Assembly (NCBI RefSeq): GCF_006385135.1
Contig: NZ_CP041025.1
Location: forward strand, 1,829,501-1,893,500
Direction: 5' to 3'
Origin: Paremcibacter congregatus
GTDB lineage: Bacteria; Pseudomonadota; Alphaproteobacteria; Sphingomonadales; Emcibacteraceae
Length of the DNA stretch: 64,000 nucleotides
The position numbers and the translations under genes were made by a program. How positions within the stretch are numbered: the stretch's first letter is position 1; every line of letters begins with the position of its first letter. The notes beneath the pieces are model-generated. The model was not told the origin of the DNA and made no database searches. It saw only the letters and a program-made list of their open reading frames with translations. Positions 15,708 to 22,204 of the stretch are shown piece after piece.

Positions 15708-16161
15708 CGTCAAAAATATTTTACTCATAGCCGTTGTCGGCGCAGGCGTTGGAAGGTATTTCTATATGAAAAACACGATTGATCTTATGGCCCGGACCAT
15801 GTGGGGCGAGGGGCGCAACCAAGGAAAAGCCGGAATGCTTGCCATTGGCAACGTGATTAAAAACCGGGCGGATCGGGGCGGCTGGTTTGGTCGGTCGGTG
15901 GTCGATGTGATCACCAAGGATATGCAATTTTCAGCTTGGAATATTGGCGACCCGAACCGGGCTAAAATGATGGCCGTGACGGATAAAGACCCACAGTTTG
16001 CGGAAGCTTTGCGATTGGCCAATCAGATCATGACGGGGAAGGTCGCCGATAACACGGGCGGCGCGGATCATTATCACACGGCGGCAATTTTGCCATATTG
16101 GGCGAGTGACATGCCCAAAACCGCCATTGTCGGCGATCACATTTTTTACAGGAGTGCATAA
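15697..16161 (+). CDS. Cell-wall hydrolase, SleB-like (Hydrolase_2), membrane-anchored
   Basis: A phage lysin or entry enzyme that cleaves peptidoglycan. The hydrophobic N-terminal segment ILLIAVVGAGVGRYF is a signal anchor. The catalytic domain begins at MARTMWGEGRNQGKAGMLA, where the Glu of GEGRN is the expected active residue, with the NVIKNRA motif following. ATG 15697 (or 15694) overlaps the preceding stop; a start at 15766 would remove the anchor. The gene opens the lysis cassette. Confidence 0.82.
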   Translation: MFYSVKNILLIAVVGAGVGRYFYMKNTIDLMARTMWGEGRNQGKAGMLAIGNVIKNRADRGGWFGRSVVDVITKDMQFSAWNIGDPNRAKMMAVTDKDPQFAEALRLANQIMTGKVADNTGGADHYHTAAILPYWASDMPKTAIVGDHIFYRSA

Positions 16162-16162
16162 T

Positions 16163-16333
16163 ATGCCTTTATTGTTGGTTGGTGGCATTGCGTCACTTTT
16201 GGGCTTTGGCGGCGGCTGGTTCGCGGCTGACGGGACGAAATCACTCATTCGGGTGGTCATGGTCGGCGGTGTGGCCTATTGGCTGCTAGCGACACCTTCC
16301 GGCAAGTCTATGCTGAAGAAGGTAACCGGCTAA
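16163..16333 (+). CDS. Prophage 1 lysis-cassette membrane protein, 56 residues
   Basis: It has two hydrophobic stretches (LLLVGGIASLLGFGGGWF and VVMVGGVAYWLLA) and a basic C-terminus. It is preceded by AGGAG. It lies between hydrolase and holin genes, so a role in lysis or in the virion membrane is likely. It is identical in prophage 2. Confidence 0.62.
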   Translation: MPLLLVGGIASLLGFGGGWFAADGTKSLIRVVMVGGVAYWLLATPSGKSMLKKVTG

Positions 16334-16467
16334 TGGATCAAATGCTATTATCAATTCTGTCAGGTGGAGCTGACTTTGCGACATACGGAATTTTATTCCT
16401 GTTCTGGCGCACAGATAAGCGGCTGACCGCCTTGGAGCACCACACAAGGATACACAAGGCATGTTAG
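16333..16467 (+). CDS. Prophage 1 small membrane protein, 44 residues
   Basis: One transmembrane segment (FATYGILFLFW) is followed by a charged tail (RTDKRLTALEHHTRIHKAC). The start overlaps the previous stop and the end overlaps the holin start. It could be a spanin-like or antiholin component; no motif confirms either. Confidence 0.58.
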   Translation: MDQMLLSILSGGADFATYGILFLFWRTDKRLTALEHHTRIHKAC

Positions 16468-16835
16468 GGCTTGATAAAATTCTCGGTGGTATTTTCGGCG
16501 TCATTGACAAGGTGGTACCAGACAAAGACCTTGCACAGAAAATCAAGTTCGATGTCCAGTCTCAGGCGCATTCTGGCGAGATGAAAGAGCTTGACGCCGC
16601 CATGAAAATCATCGTCGCGGAAGCCCAGGGCGGCGCATGGCTGCAACGCTCATGGCGTCCCTTGACGATGTTAACCTTCACCGGCCTGATTGTCGCTAAG
16701 TGGCTTGGCATGACGGCTCCGGGGATCACAGAGCAAATTGAACTTGAACTTTTCGCAATCATTAAAATTGGCCTTGGTGGGTATGTCTTTGGACGTTCCG
16801 CCGAAAAGGTCGCAACCGCATGGAAGGCAAAATAA
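16461..16835 (+). CDS. Holin of the 3TM/GTA holin type
   Basis: A 124-residue protein with a charged helical N-terminal part (VVPDKDLAQKIKFDVQ), the WLQRSWRPLTML motif and two hydrophobic segments (LTFTGLIVAKWLGM; LFAIIKIGLGGYVFGRSAEK). This pattern matches 3TM holins of gene transfer agents and small phages. It should form lesions that let the hydrolase reach the cell wall. The prophage 2 copy differs at two visible residues. Confidence 0.8.
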   Translation: MLGLDKILGGIFGVIDKVVPDKDLAQKIKFDVQSQAHSGEMKELDAAMKIIVAEAQGGAWLQRSWRPLTMLTFTGLIVAKWLGMTAPGITEQIELELFAIIKIGLGGYVFGRSAEKVATAWKAK

Positions 16836-16961
16836 ATGGCACGACTGAGACGACAGAAATTTATTCGAGAAGAGAAACAGGAAGCCGCCAAGACTGTCCG
16901 CAAACGTGGCGCTGATGGCAAGTTTATCAAAGAAGAGGAGAATACCGATGTACAAGCCTAA
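16836..16961 (+). CDS. Prophage 1 small basic protein, 41 residues
   Basis: A highly charged peptide (MARLRRQKFIREEKQEAAK...), starting directly after the holin stop and overlapping the next gene. No hydrophobic segment is present. It is identical in prophage 2 apart from possible single changes. It may bind DNA or be a minor virion component; unknown family. Confidence 0.5.
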   Translation: MARLRRQKFIREEKQEAAKTVRKRGADGKFIKEEENTDVQA

Positions 16962-17259
16962 ATCATGGCCCCACGCCCTTATTGCCGCCGTTGTGATGGC
17001 GATTTTCTATTACATCGTGCCGCCCTTGCCGGTGGTCATTTATGCGGCTTTGCTGCCGGTGGTCTACTATTATGGCCGCGAGGTCCGGGACGCTGAAATG
17101 GGCTTGGGGATCACCAGCCTAAGCTTTATTGCGCCGCTTTTGCCGTGGAAGTGGAAAGACCCGGATAATCGCTGGGATTTATACGCGCCGGTGATCACCG
17201 TCCTTGTGTTCGGTTTTTATCTGACATACTGGAAAATTGGGTTAATTTACGCGCAATAA
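16948..17259 (+). CDS. Prophage 1 multi-spanning membrane protein, 103 residues
   Basis: Three to four hydrophobic segments are visible (ALIAAVVMAIFYYIV, VVIYAALLPVVYYYG, LGITSLSFIAPLLPW, APVITVLVFGFYLTYW). I start it at ATG 16948; the frame is open upstream in the basic-protein gene. Small membrane proteins of this type accompany holins in many prophages. It is the last late gene before the terminator. Confidence 0.62.
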   Translation: MYKPKSWPHALIAAVVMAIFYYIVPPLPVVIYAALLPVVYYYGREVRDAEMGLGITSLSFIAPLLPWKWKDPDNRWDLYAPVITVLVFGFYLTYWKIGLIYAQ

Positions 17260-17313
17260 AATAAGGAGATCCTCGCGGATTTTTGTAATTATCTTGCGTA
17301 GGTAAAATTGAAA

Positions 17314-17341
17314 AGGGTGTCCTTTAGGACGCTCTTTTTTT
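17314..17341. terminator. Bidirectional terminator between late genes and regulator, prophage 1
   Basis: The stem AGGGTGTCC pairs with GGACGCTCT (two G-U pairs) around TTTA and is followed by seven T; on the other strand the stem is followed by TTTT. It separates the plus-strand late operon from the minus-strand regulator gene. The equivalent at 18541-18572 has changed bases that keep the pairing. Confidence 0.75.
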
Positions 17342-17798
17342 ATGCTGCGGGGTTCAGGGGGACGTAATAGCCAGAAATGTGCAGTTTCCGAATAACCTGA
17401 TCCCGCCGATCTCCACGCTTCAGCATACCTTTTGCCAATTCAATCTTGCGCCGGGTCACATTATGATCAATCTCTTTTAAAATGGTGAGATCAGTCTGAA
17501 ATTTACGGATATACCGGGCTATGGTTTTGGGGTGATAATCAAGAACAGTTGCGATATGTTCAATACTGTAACCAGCCTGATATCGTGTCATGATAGCGCG
17601 TTGAAGTTTTAATTTTTGGAGCATTAGTTTTTCGGATTTTCGCAAATCTCGTTGCTCCGTCTTTTTTACTTGCACTTCACGTTGTTCGGCATCAACGGCC
17701 AGCCTTTCGACTGACTGCGCAAGGTTATTGATTAGTTTAGTTAACTGACGTAAGTCTCGGGCCGGCAAATGGTTTAATGTATTCAAGAGAGTACGCAT
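17340..17798 (-). CDS. Prophage 1 regulator with two helix-turn-helix segments, 152 residues
   Basis: The N-terminal half is a basic helical/coiled region (KTEQRDLRKSEKLMLQK). A first helix-turn-helix lies at YSIEHIATVLDYHPKTIARY and a second is possible near RRDQVIRKLHISGYYV. It has GGGGGAAAG as ribosome site. In the circular phage it would lie 17 bases downstream of the extended repressor reading frame, forming one leftward operon. Prophage 2 has a diverged protein of similar design at 18054. Role unknown; late or copy control is plausible. Confidence 0.65.
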   Translation of the reverse strand: MRTLLNTLNHLPARDLRQLTKLINNLAQSVERLAVDAEQREVQVKKTEQRDLRKSEKLMLQKLKLQRAIMTRYQAGYSIEHIATVLDYHPKTIARYIRKFQTDLTILKEIDHNVTRRKIELAKGMLKRGDRRDQVIRKLHISGYYVPLNPAA

Positions 17799-17814
17799 AA
17801 CTTTCCCCCATAAA

Positions 17815-17842
17815 ATTATATTGGATAGTATACAGGTGTAAA
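17815..17842 (-). promoter_or_regulatory. Promoter for prophage 1 regulator
   Basis: On the minus strand TTTACA (17837-17842), a 16-base spacer and a consensus TATAAT (17815-17820) precede the gene start at 17798. In the circular phage this promoter lies inside the 3' extension of the repressor gene. Confidence 0.6.
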
Positions 17843-17888
17843 TAAACCATGAATAGCGGAACGTATGCGCGCACCAAGCCCGCTAATA

Positions 17889-17916
17889 ATTTTCCATAAT
17901 ATAAATTATGCGCACT
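17889..17916 (+). other. Central dif-like site between the prophages; likely the active dif
   Basis: The arm ATTTTCCATAA, centre TATAAA and arm TTATGCGCACT match E. coli dif (reverse complement, recalled) at 24 of 28 positions. It is the only one of the three sites with two good arms. It is best read as a hybrid: left arm from phage 1, right arm from phage 2. It would be the site available for chromosome dimer resolution in this double lysogen. Confidence 0.8.
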
Positions 17917-18000
17917 CCGGAACTCTCTATCTCGTTTGTATAAAAGCCTTATTAACTTACTCTCCCCCGGCAAGTTGTTCGGTTTACGTTCTATTTACGG

Positions 18001-18047
18001 TTGATCCCTATGCTCCCCAACACTAAAATAACCTGTGTTTTGGGGAG
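18001..18047 (+). promoter_or_regulatory. Promoter and ribosome-site-masking hairpin for prophage 2 regulator
   Basis: TTGATC (18001-18006), a 17-base spacer and TAAAAT (18024-18029) make a candidate promoter. CTCCCCAA (18013-18020) pairs with TTGGGGAG (18040-18047), extended by CAC/GTG across a two-base bulge. The right arm holds the ribosome site GGGGAG of the TTG start at 18054. RNA starting at the local promoter lacks the left arm, whereas RNA arriving from upstream contains the full hairpin. Confidence 0.55.
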
Positions 18048-18053
18048 TAACAA

Positions 18054-18557
18054 TTGAGTAGAATTGATCCAGATATTCCCGGCCTGCCGTTCAGAAATTT
18101 TGAACATTCAGGCCGGGAACTTTTTTCTCAGGTAAATAAAATTCCACCTGAGGCCGCAAAATCCGTAGCAGAATTATTTGAAAAAATTGCAGGTGAATTA
18201 CATGAAGTTCATCAGACATTTTTACATCAAAAAGCTATAACAGCGGAAAGCAAAAAGAATATATTCAAACTCAAACAATTGCCTGTACAGGTGCAGGAAT
18301 GCCTCAACGTGGGCATGAGTTTTGAAGAAGCCGTATCTCACCTCAAGACCACCACAGGCGCGCCGCAAACAACCATTTATTCATACTGGTTAAGGCATAT
18401 CAAGCAACTCGAAAAAGATGCTTTTCAGGTGCGAGATAGGCAGGTTTGGGAAATGTACAATGAAGGATTGCCAGATCAAGAAATTGCCGATTTGTCGGAG
18501 CTGTCAAAGCGCCAAGTTCAGAGAATTATCCGCGAACATAAAAAAAGAGCGCCCTGA
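18054..18557 (+). CDS. Prophage 2 regulator with two helix-turn-helix segments, 167 residues
   Basis: It starts with TTG 18054 after GGGGAG. A helical N-terminal half is followed by a helix-turn-helix around MSFEEAVSHLKTTTGAPQTT and a second near the end (LPDQEIADLSELSKRQVQRI). Design and position match the prophage 1 regulator at 17340, with little direct identity. In the circular phage it lies 49 bases after the extended repressor frame. Its stop codon lies in the shared terminator. Function unknown. Confidence 0.62.
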   Translation: MSRIDPDIPGLPFRNFEHSGRELFSQVNKIPPEAAKSVAELFEKIAGELHEVHQTFLHQKAITAESKKNIFKLKQLPVQVQECLNVGMSFEEAVSHLKTTTGAPQTTIYSYWLRHIKQLEKDAFQVRDRQVWEMYNEGLPDQEIADLSELSKRQVQRIIREHKKRAP

Positions 18558-18572
18558 AGGACACCCTTTTCA
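18541..18572. terminator. Bidirectional terminator, prophage 2
   Basis: This is the counterpart of 17314-17341, read on the other strand: AGAGCGCCC and the ACACCCT side pair around a short loop with A/T runs on both sides. Two base changes against the prophage 1 copy keep the pairing. Confidence 0.7.
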
Positions 18573-18621
18573 ATTTTACCTACGCAAGATAATTACAAAA
18601 ATCCGCGAGGATCTCCTTATT

Positions 18622-18933
18622 TTATTGCGCGTAAATTAACCCAATTTTCCAGTACGTCAGATAAATGCCGAACACAAGAACGGTGATCACCGGCGCGTAT
18701 AAATCCCACCGATTATCCGGGTCTTTCCACCTCCACGGCAAAAGCGGCGCAATAAAGCTTAGGCTGGTGATCCCTAAGCCCATTTCAGCATCCCGGACCT
18801 CACGGCCATAATAATAGACCACCGGCAGCAAAGCCGCATAAATGACCACCGGCAAGGGCGGCACGATGTAATAGAAAATCGCCATCACAACGGCGGCAAT
18901 AAGGGCGTGGGGCCATGATTTAGGCTTGTACAT
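18622..18933 (-). CDS. Prophage 2 multi-spanning membrane protein, 103 residues
   Basis: Counterpart of 16948-17259, with two visible substitutions (WKWKD to WRWKD, FGFYL to FGIYL). It has three to four hydrophobic segments and is the last gene of the minus-strand late operon, before the terminator. Confidence 0.62.
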   Translation of the reverse strand: MYKPKSWPHALIAAVVMAIFYYIVPPLPVVIYAALLPVVYYYGREVRDAEMGLGITSLSFIAPLLPWRWKDPDNRWDLYAPVITVLVFGIYLTYWKIGLIYAQ

Positions 18934-19045
18934 CGGTATTCTCCTCTTCTTTGATAAACTTGCCATCAGCGCCACGTTTGCGGACAGTCTTGGTGGCTTC
19001 CTGTTTTTCTTCTCGAATAAATTTGTGTCGTCTCAGTCGTGCCAT
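18920..19045 (-). CDS. Prophage 2 small basic protein, 41 residues
   Basis: Counterpart of 16836-16961, with the same start directly after the holin stop and the same overlap with the next gene. It is highly charged, without membrane segment; function unknown. Confidence 0.5.
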   Translation of the reverse strand: MARLRRHKFIREEKQEATKTVRKRGADGKFIKEEENTDVQA

Positions 19046-19420
19046 TTATTTTGCCTTCCATGCGGTTGCGACCTTTTCGGCGGAACGTCCAAAGACATAC
19101 CCACCAAGGCCAATTTTAATGATTGCGAAAAGTTCAAGTTCAATTTGCTCTGTGATCCCCGGAGCCGTCACACCAAGCCACTTAGCGACAATCAGGCCGG
19201 TGAAGGTTAACATTGTCACGGGGCGCCATGAGCGTTGCAGCCATGCGCCGCCCTGGGCTTCCGCGACAATGATTTTCATGGCGGCGTCAAGCTCTTTCAT
19301 CTCGCCAGAATGCGCCTGAGACTGGACATCGAACTTGATTTTCTGTGCAAGGTCTTTGTCTGGTACCACCTTGTCAATGACGCCGAAAATACCACCGAGA
19401 ATTTTATCAAGCCCTAACAT
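19046..19420 (-). CDS. Prophage 2 3TM-type holin
   Basis: Counterpart of 16461-16835: 124 residues with the WLQRSWRPVTML motif and two hydrophobic segments. Visible differences are L to V and M to V around the first membrane segment. It overlaps the upstream small membrane gene by 7 bases. Confidence 0.8.
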   Translation of the reverse strand: MLGLDKILGGIFGVIDKVVPDKDLAQKIKFDVQSQAHSGEMKELDAAMKIIVAEAQGGAWLQRSWRPVTMLTFTGLIVAKWLGVTAPGITEQIELELFAIIKIGLGGYVFGRSAEKVATAWKAK

Positions 19421-19548
19421 GCCTTGTGTATCCTTGTGTGGTGCTCCAAGGCGGTCAGCCGCTTATCTGTGCGCCAGAACAGGAATAAAATTCCGTATGT
19501 CGCAAAGTCAGCTCCACCTGACAGAATTGATAATAGCATTTGATCCAT
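19414..19548 (-). CDS. Prophage 2 small membrane protein, 44 residues
   Basis: Counterpart of 16333-16467, with an identical protein: one transmembrane segment followed by a charged tail. It lies between the 56-residue membrane protein and the holin. Confidence 0.58.
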   Translation of the reverse strand: MDQMLLSILSGGADFATYGILFLFWRTDKRLTALEHHTRIHKAC

Positions 19549-19718
19549 TAGCCGGTTACCTTCTTCAGCATAGACTTGCCGGAAGGTGTCGCTAGCAGCC
19601 AATAGGCCACACCGCCGACCATGACCACCCGAATGAGTGATTTCGTCCCGTCAGCCGCGAACCAGCCGCCGCCAAAGCCCAAAAGTGACGCAATGCCACC
19701 AACCAACAATAAAGGCAT
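19548..19718 (-). CDS. Prophage 2 lysis-cassette membrane protein, 56 residues
   Basis: Counterpart of 16163-16333, with two hydrophobic stretches and a basic C-terminus; the protein is identical. Confidence 0.62.
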   Translation of the reverse strand: MPLLLVGGIASLLGFGGGWFAADGTKSLIRVVMVGGVAYWLLATPSGKSMLKKVTG

Positions 19719-19719
19719 A

Positions 19720-20184
19720 TTATGCACTCCTGTAAAAAATGTGATCGCCGACAATGGCGGTTTTGGGCATGTCACTCGCCCAATATGGCAAAATTGCCGC
19801 CGTGTGATAATGATCCGCGCCGCCCGTGTTATCGGCGACCTTCCCCGTCATGATCTGATTGGCCAATCGCAAAGCTTCCGCAAACTGTGGGTCTTTATCC
19901 GTCACGGCCATCATTTTAGCCCGGTTCGGGTCGCCAATATTCCAAGCTGAAAATTGCATATCCTTGGTGATCACATCGACCACCGACCGACCAAACCAGC
20001 CGCCCCGATCCGCCCGGTTTTTAATCACGTTGCCAATGGCAAGCATTCCGGCTTTTCCTTGGTTGCGCCCCTCGCCCCACATGGTCCGGGCCATAAGATC
20101 AATCGTGTTTTTCATATAGAAATACCTTCCAACGCCTGCGCCGACAACGGCTATGAGTAAAATATTTTTGACGCTATAGAACAT
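19720..20184 (-). CDS. Prophage 2 SleB-like cell-wall hydrolase
   Basis: Counterpart of 15697-16161. It has the same signal anchor, the same MARTMWGEGRNQ catalytic start and the same overlap with the upstream spike candidate gene. ATG at 20187 is an alternative start. Confidence 0.82.
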   Translation of the reverse strand: MFYSVKNILLIAVVGAGVGRYFYMKNTIDLMARTMWGEGRNQGKAGMLAIGNVIKNRADRGGWFGRSVVDVITKDMQFSAWNIGDPNRAKMMAVTDKDPQFAEALRLANQIMTGKVADNTGGADHYHTAAILPYWASDMPKTAIVGDHIFYRSA

Positions 20185-20815
20185 CATATGACACGTTAAT
20201 ATACGCGGTTGCGCCCCCCCCGAAATAAAGAGTAAGACCATTGCCCGAGGGGATAAAAATTTCACGACTGAGCCGCAACGCATCGCCTGCGAGCTGGGAT
20301 AACAATAAAATTGTTGATCCACCAGCGGCGCGGTCTGACAAAATATTGATATTTCCAGAGACAGACTGTTGAATGAGTGCGGTTCTTAAAAAGATACCAT
20401 TTGTATTTGCAGCTTTAGAAACGACGACCTCCGTATACACGCCTGTCCGCTCTAACTCTAAATTTACAGATCCAATCGACGCAACACTCCCCCCCTCATC
20501 AGATAACGGACGCCCAACTGTTCCAACTGTTCCGATAATTGAAGTGCCTGTTTCGATACTCCTACCTTCTTGAAACTCCATTCCAGCCGGGGCGGTGTAT
20601 ATCTTATAGTCAATAGGCGTGGAATGAGGATTTGAAATATCAACATTATCAAAATTATATTTCGCGGGGACGCCCCGGTACATGCGGAATTTAGATAAAT
20701 TTTTAAACTTCACCTCAATATATTCGAGGTCACATTCCATTATAAAAATCTGGCTGTGAGCCCCGACACCAATTGTTCGCCACTCGCCCGGCTGTAGTGT
20801 GCCTTCATGTAACAT
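20174..20815 (-). CDS. Prophage 2 spike/receptor-binding candidate, 213 residues
   Basis: Counterpart of 15066-15707; I see one residue changed (GAGAHS to GVGAHS). It is beta-rich, with no membrane segment. The near-identity means both phages should have the same host range if this is the receptor-binding protein. Confidence 0.5.
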   Translation of the reverse strand: MLHEGTLQPGEWRTIGVGAHSQIFIMECDLEYIEVKFKNLSKFRMYRGVPAKYNFDNVDISNPHSTPIDYKIYTAPAGMEFQEGRSIETGTSIIGTVGTVGRPLSDEGGSVASIGSVNLELERTGVYTEVVVSKAANTNGIFLRTALIQQSVSGNINILSDRAAGGSTILLLSQLAGDALRLSREIFIPSGNGLTLYFGGGATAYINVSYDVL

Positions 20816-20816
20816 T

Positions 20817-21326
20817 TTATTTGTTCCTGTTTATATAAGCCATAATTAAAAGCAGAGCGGCCAAGCCAATGCCGCTATATTTTAAGAGGTCTTTCCCCGC
20901 ATCAATGACACCGCCCGCCGTGGAATTGAACGCCTGAGATAGGGCGGAACTTGAGGCGGAGATACTTTCCCCAGCGATATTTTCCGCGAAATTAAAAGCA
21001 TCCTCAACGATGCCCGCATCAACAGAGGTCACAGAGACATTTCCACCCGCCTGAATGGCACCATCTCCCAGATCATTCCGGGTTGAGCTGTCAATCTCAT
21101 AATCAATGTCGTTCCGGGTTGAGCTATCAATTTCATAGTCGATATCATTGCGGACTGAGTTATCAATTTTATAGTCGAACTCATTACGGACCGAATTATC
21201 AATATCCTGCCGATAATCGAAATCATTGCGGACGGAATTATCAATTTCATAGTCATTTTCGTTAATGACGCGGTTATCATATTGCCCGGTCGACGTGCTG
21301 TTACTGCTAGATGATTTACCGCCCAT
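20817..21326 (-). CDS. Prophage 2 repeat-containing membrane-anchored protein, 169 residues
   Basis: Counterpart of 14597-15064, with five 12-residue repeats instead of four; one repeat carries a two-residue insertion (FDYRQDIDNSVRNE). The C-terminal membrane anchor is conserved. The 14-residue difference accounts for the 42-base offset between the two prophages in this region. Confidence 0.65.
   Translation of the reverse strand: MGGKSSSSNSTSTGQYDNRVINENDYEIDNSVRNDFDYRQDIDNSVRNEFDYKIDNSVRNDIDYEIDSSTRNDIDYEIDSSTRNDLGDGAIQAGGNVSVTSVDAGIVEDAFNFAENIAGESISASSSALSQAFNSTAGGVIDAGKDLLKYSGIGLAALLLIMAYINRNK
21071..21256 (-). repeat. Five tandem 12-codon repeats
   Basis: The units read xDYEIDNSVRNx, with the terminal unit IDYEIDSSTRND present twice, indicating a recent duplication of that unit compared with prophage 1. 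Confidence 0.85.
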
Positions 21327-21742
21327 TACAAGACCTTCCGCATAGTGATTTCGTCGGGATCGCCGTCATCAATTTCAATGTATCCGCGCCCCTGTGCAAC
21401 CAGCGCCAGCGGTTCACGCTTTGTGTGGAAACGTACAGACTGTTCCCCGTTCCGCCCCGCCAAGCCTTCCAGAAATTCAAGCATCAAGGGAACCAGCCGT
21501 TGACCGCGATAAGAGCCGCCACCGGCGACGATAACCATCTCAGAGCCATGAGGTTGAACCTCACGCCTTAAAGCCAGTGAGCCGACCCGCAAGCCGTCGA
21601 TCAGGACGGAAAAAACAGACAAGCGCCCGGCGCGCACTTCCCGACGATAAAAACCGGGCACACCGTTATGGGAGAAATCTTTGAAATCTGATTTTGCCCT
21701 GTCATCCAGCGCGCCGATATTTTTTATTTCAATAGCCGCCAT
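21326..21742 (-). CDS. Prophage 2 GNAT-like protein, 138 residues
   Basis: Counterpart of 14178-14594. Differences cluster in the N-terminal third (HNGVPGFYRREVRAG against HNGTASFYRREVVAG), while the C-terminal two thirds are the same. Acetyltransferase assignment is tentative. Confidence 0.55.
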   Translation of the reverse strand: MAAIEIKNIGALDDRAKSDFKDFSHNGVPGFYRREVRAGRLSVFSVLIDGLRVGSLALRREVQPHGSEMVIVAGGGSYRGQRLVPLMLEFLEGLAGRNGEQSVRFHTKREPLALVAQGRGYIEIDDGDPDEITMRKVL

Positions 21743-21918
21743 ATGATAAAACCCGCCGCCGCCAGAGCACCAACCGGAAGAATGAGACCAATAAGTTTAT
21801 TGCTTGCTGGCTCAGTTCCGAAAGCACCCGTGTTGAATGAAAAGCTATTTTGACCTCTTGCTTCGGACGGTCCCGCATCGCCGCCCGAAACACTGAGTTT
21901 AGGTATGGGGGCAACCAC
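21724..21918 (-). CDS. Prophage 2 virion membrane protein candidate, 64 residues
   Basis: Counterpart of 14002-14196, with a diverged N-terminal dozen residues and an identical C-terminal membrane segment. Confidence 0.62.
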   Translation of the reverse strand: MVAPIPKLSVSGGDAGPSEARGQNSFSFNTGAFGTEPASNKLIGLILPVGALAAAGFIIWRLLK

Positions 21919-22202
21919 TATTTAGCCACCTTGAGGATGACCAATAGCGCCGCCAGTCCCGCAAAGGCAAACAGGCCATATTTCACCAGATCAGAATTTT
22001 GACTTTCTGCCCGTGGAGTGTCCGCGATTGCCTGATTGGTGACAGCGGCGTTATACTGCGCCGCCAGTCGCCGCTCTTCATCCAGTTGATTAGATGACCA
22101 TTTGAAGTCTAGGTATTTGCTGCCAAGGTTTCCCGCAGCATTTACCAGATCACCAAAAAAACCCCCGGCGCTATAGCTTTCAACGCTTGCTTCTTCAGCC
22201 AT
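21918..22202 (-). CDS. Prophage 2 virion membrane protein candidate, 94 residues
   Basis: Counterpart of 13718-14002. The N-terminal 70 residues are nearly identical; the membrane segment end differs (ALLVILKVAK against ALLIMVKAIK). Confidence 0.65.
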   Translation of the reverse strand: MAEEASVESYSAGGFFGDLVNAAGNLGSKYLDFKWSSNQLDEERRLAAQYNAAVTNQAIADTPRAESQNSDLVKYGLFAFAGLAALLVILKVAK

Positions 22203-22204
22203 GA

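Larger units (their letters stand above)
15066..17341 (+). repeat. Left arm of about 2.3 kb near-perfect inverted repeat between prophages
   Basis: This segment mirrors 18540-20815 on the other strand with no length difference (paired coordinates sum to 35881 throughout) and only scattered substitutions. It covers the spike candidate, the lysis module and the terminator. The arms enclose about 1.2 kb with both regulators and the central dif-like site. Confidence 0.9.
7991..17899 (+). mobile_element. Prophage 1: corticovirus-like (PM2-like) temperate phage integrated at dif, about 9.9 kb
   Basis: The element is bounded by dif-like sites at 7980-8007 and 17889-17916. It contains a repressor, early genes, HUH Rep, packaging ATPase, capsid protein, membrane proteins, hydrolase and holin, then a regulator, and no integrase or transposase. 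The unit length is close to the roughly 10.1 kb circular genome of PM2. Early and late genes read on the plus strand; repressor and terminal regulator read on the minus strand and would be adjacent in the circular form. Assignment to a PM2-like lineage rests on capsid pattern, gene order and size, and is an inference. Confidence 0.8.
18540..20815 (-). repeat. Right arm of the inter-prophage inverted repeat
   Basis: It mirrors 15066-17341 at equal length with scattered substitutions; see that entry. Confidence 0.9.

Noticed and set aside
17737-17973. 78-residue minus-strand ORF across the central dif-like site
   Set aside because: It exists only because two phage ends are joined here and has no ribosome site; its frame differs from the repressor extensions.
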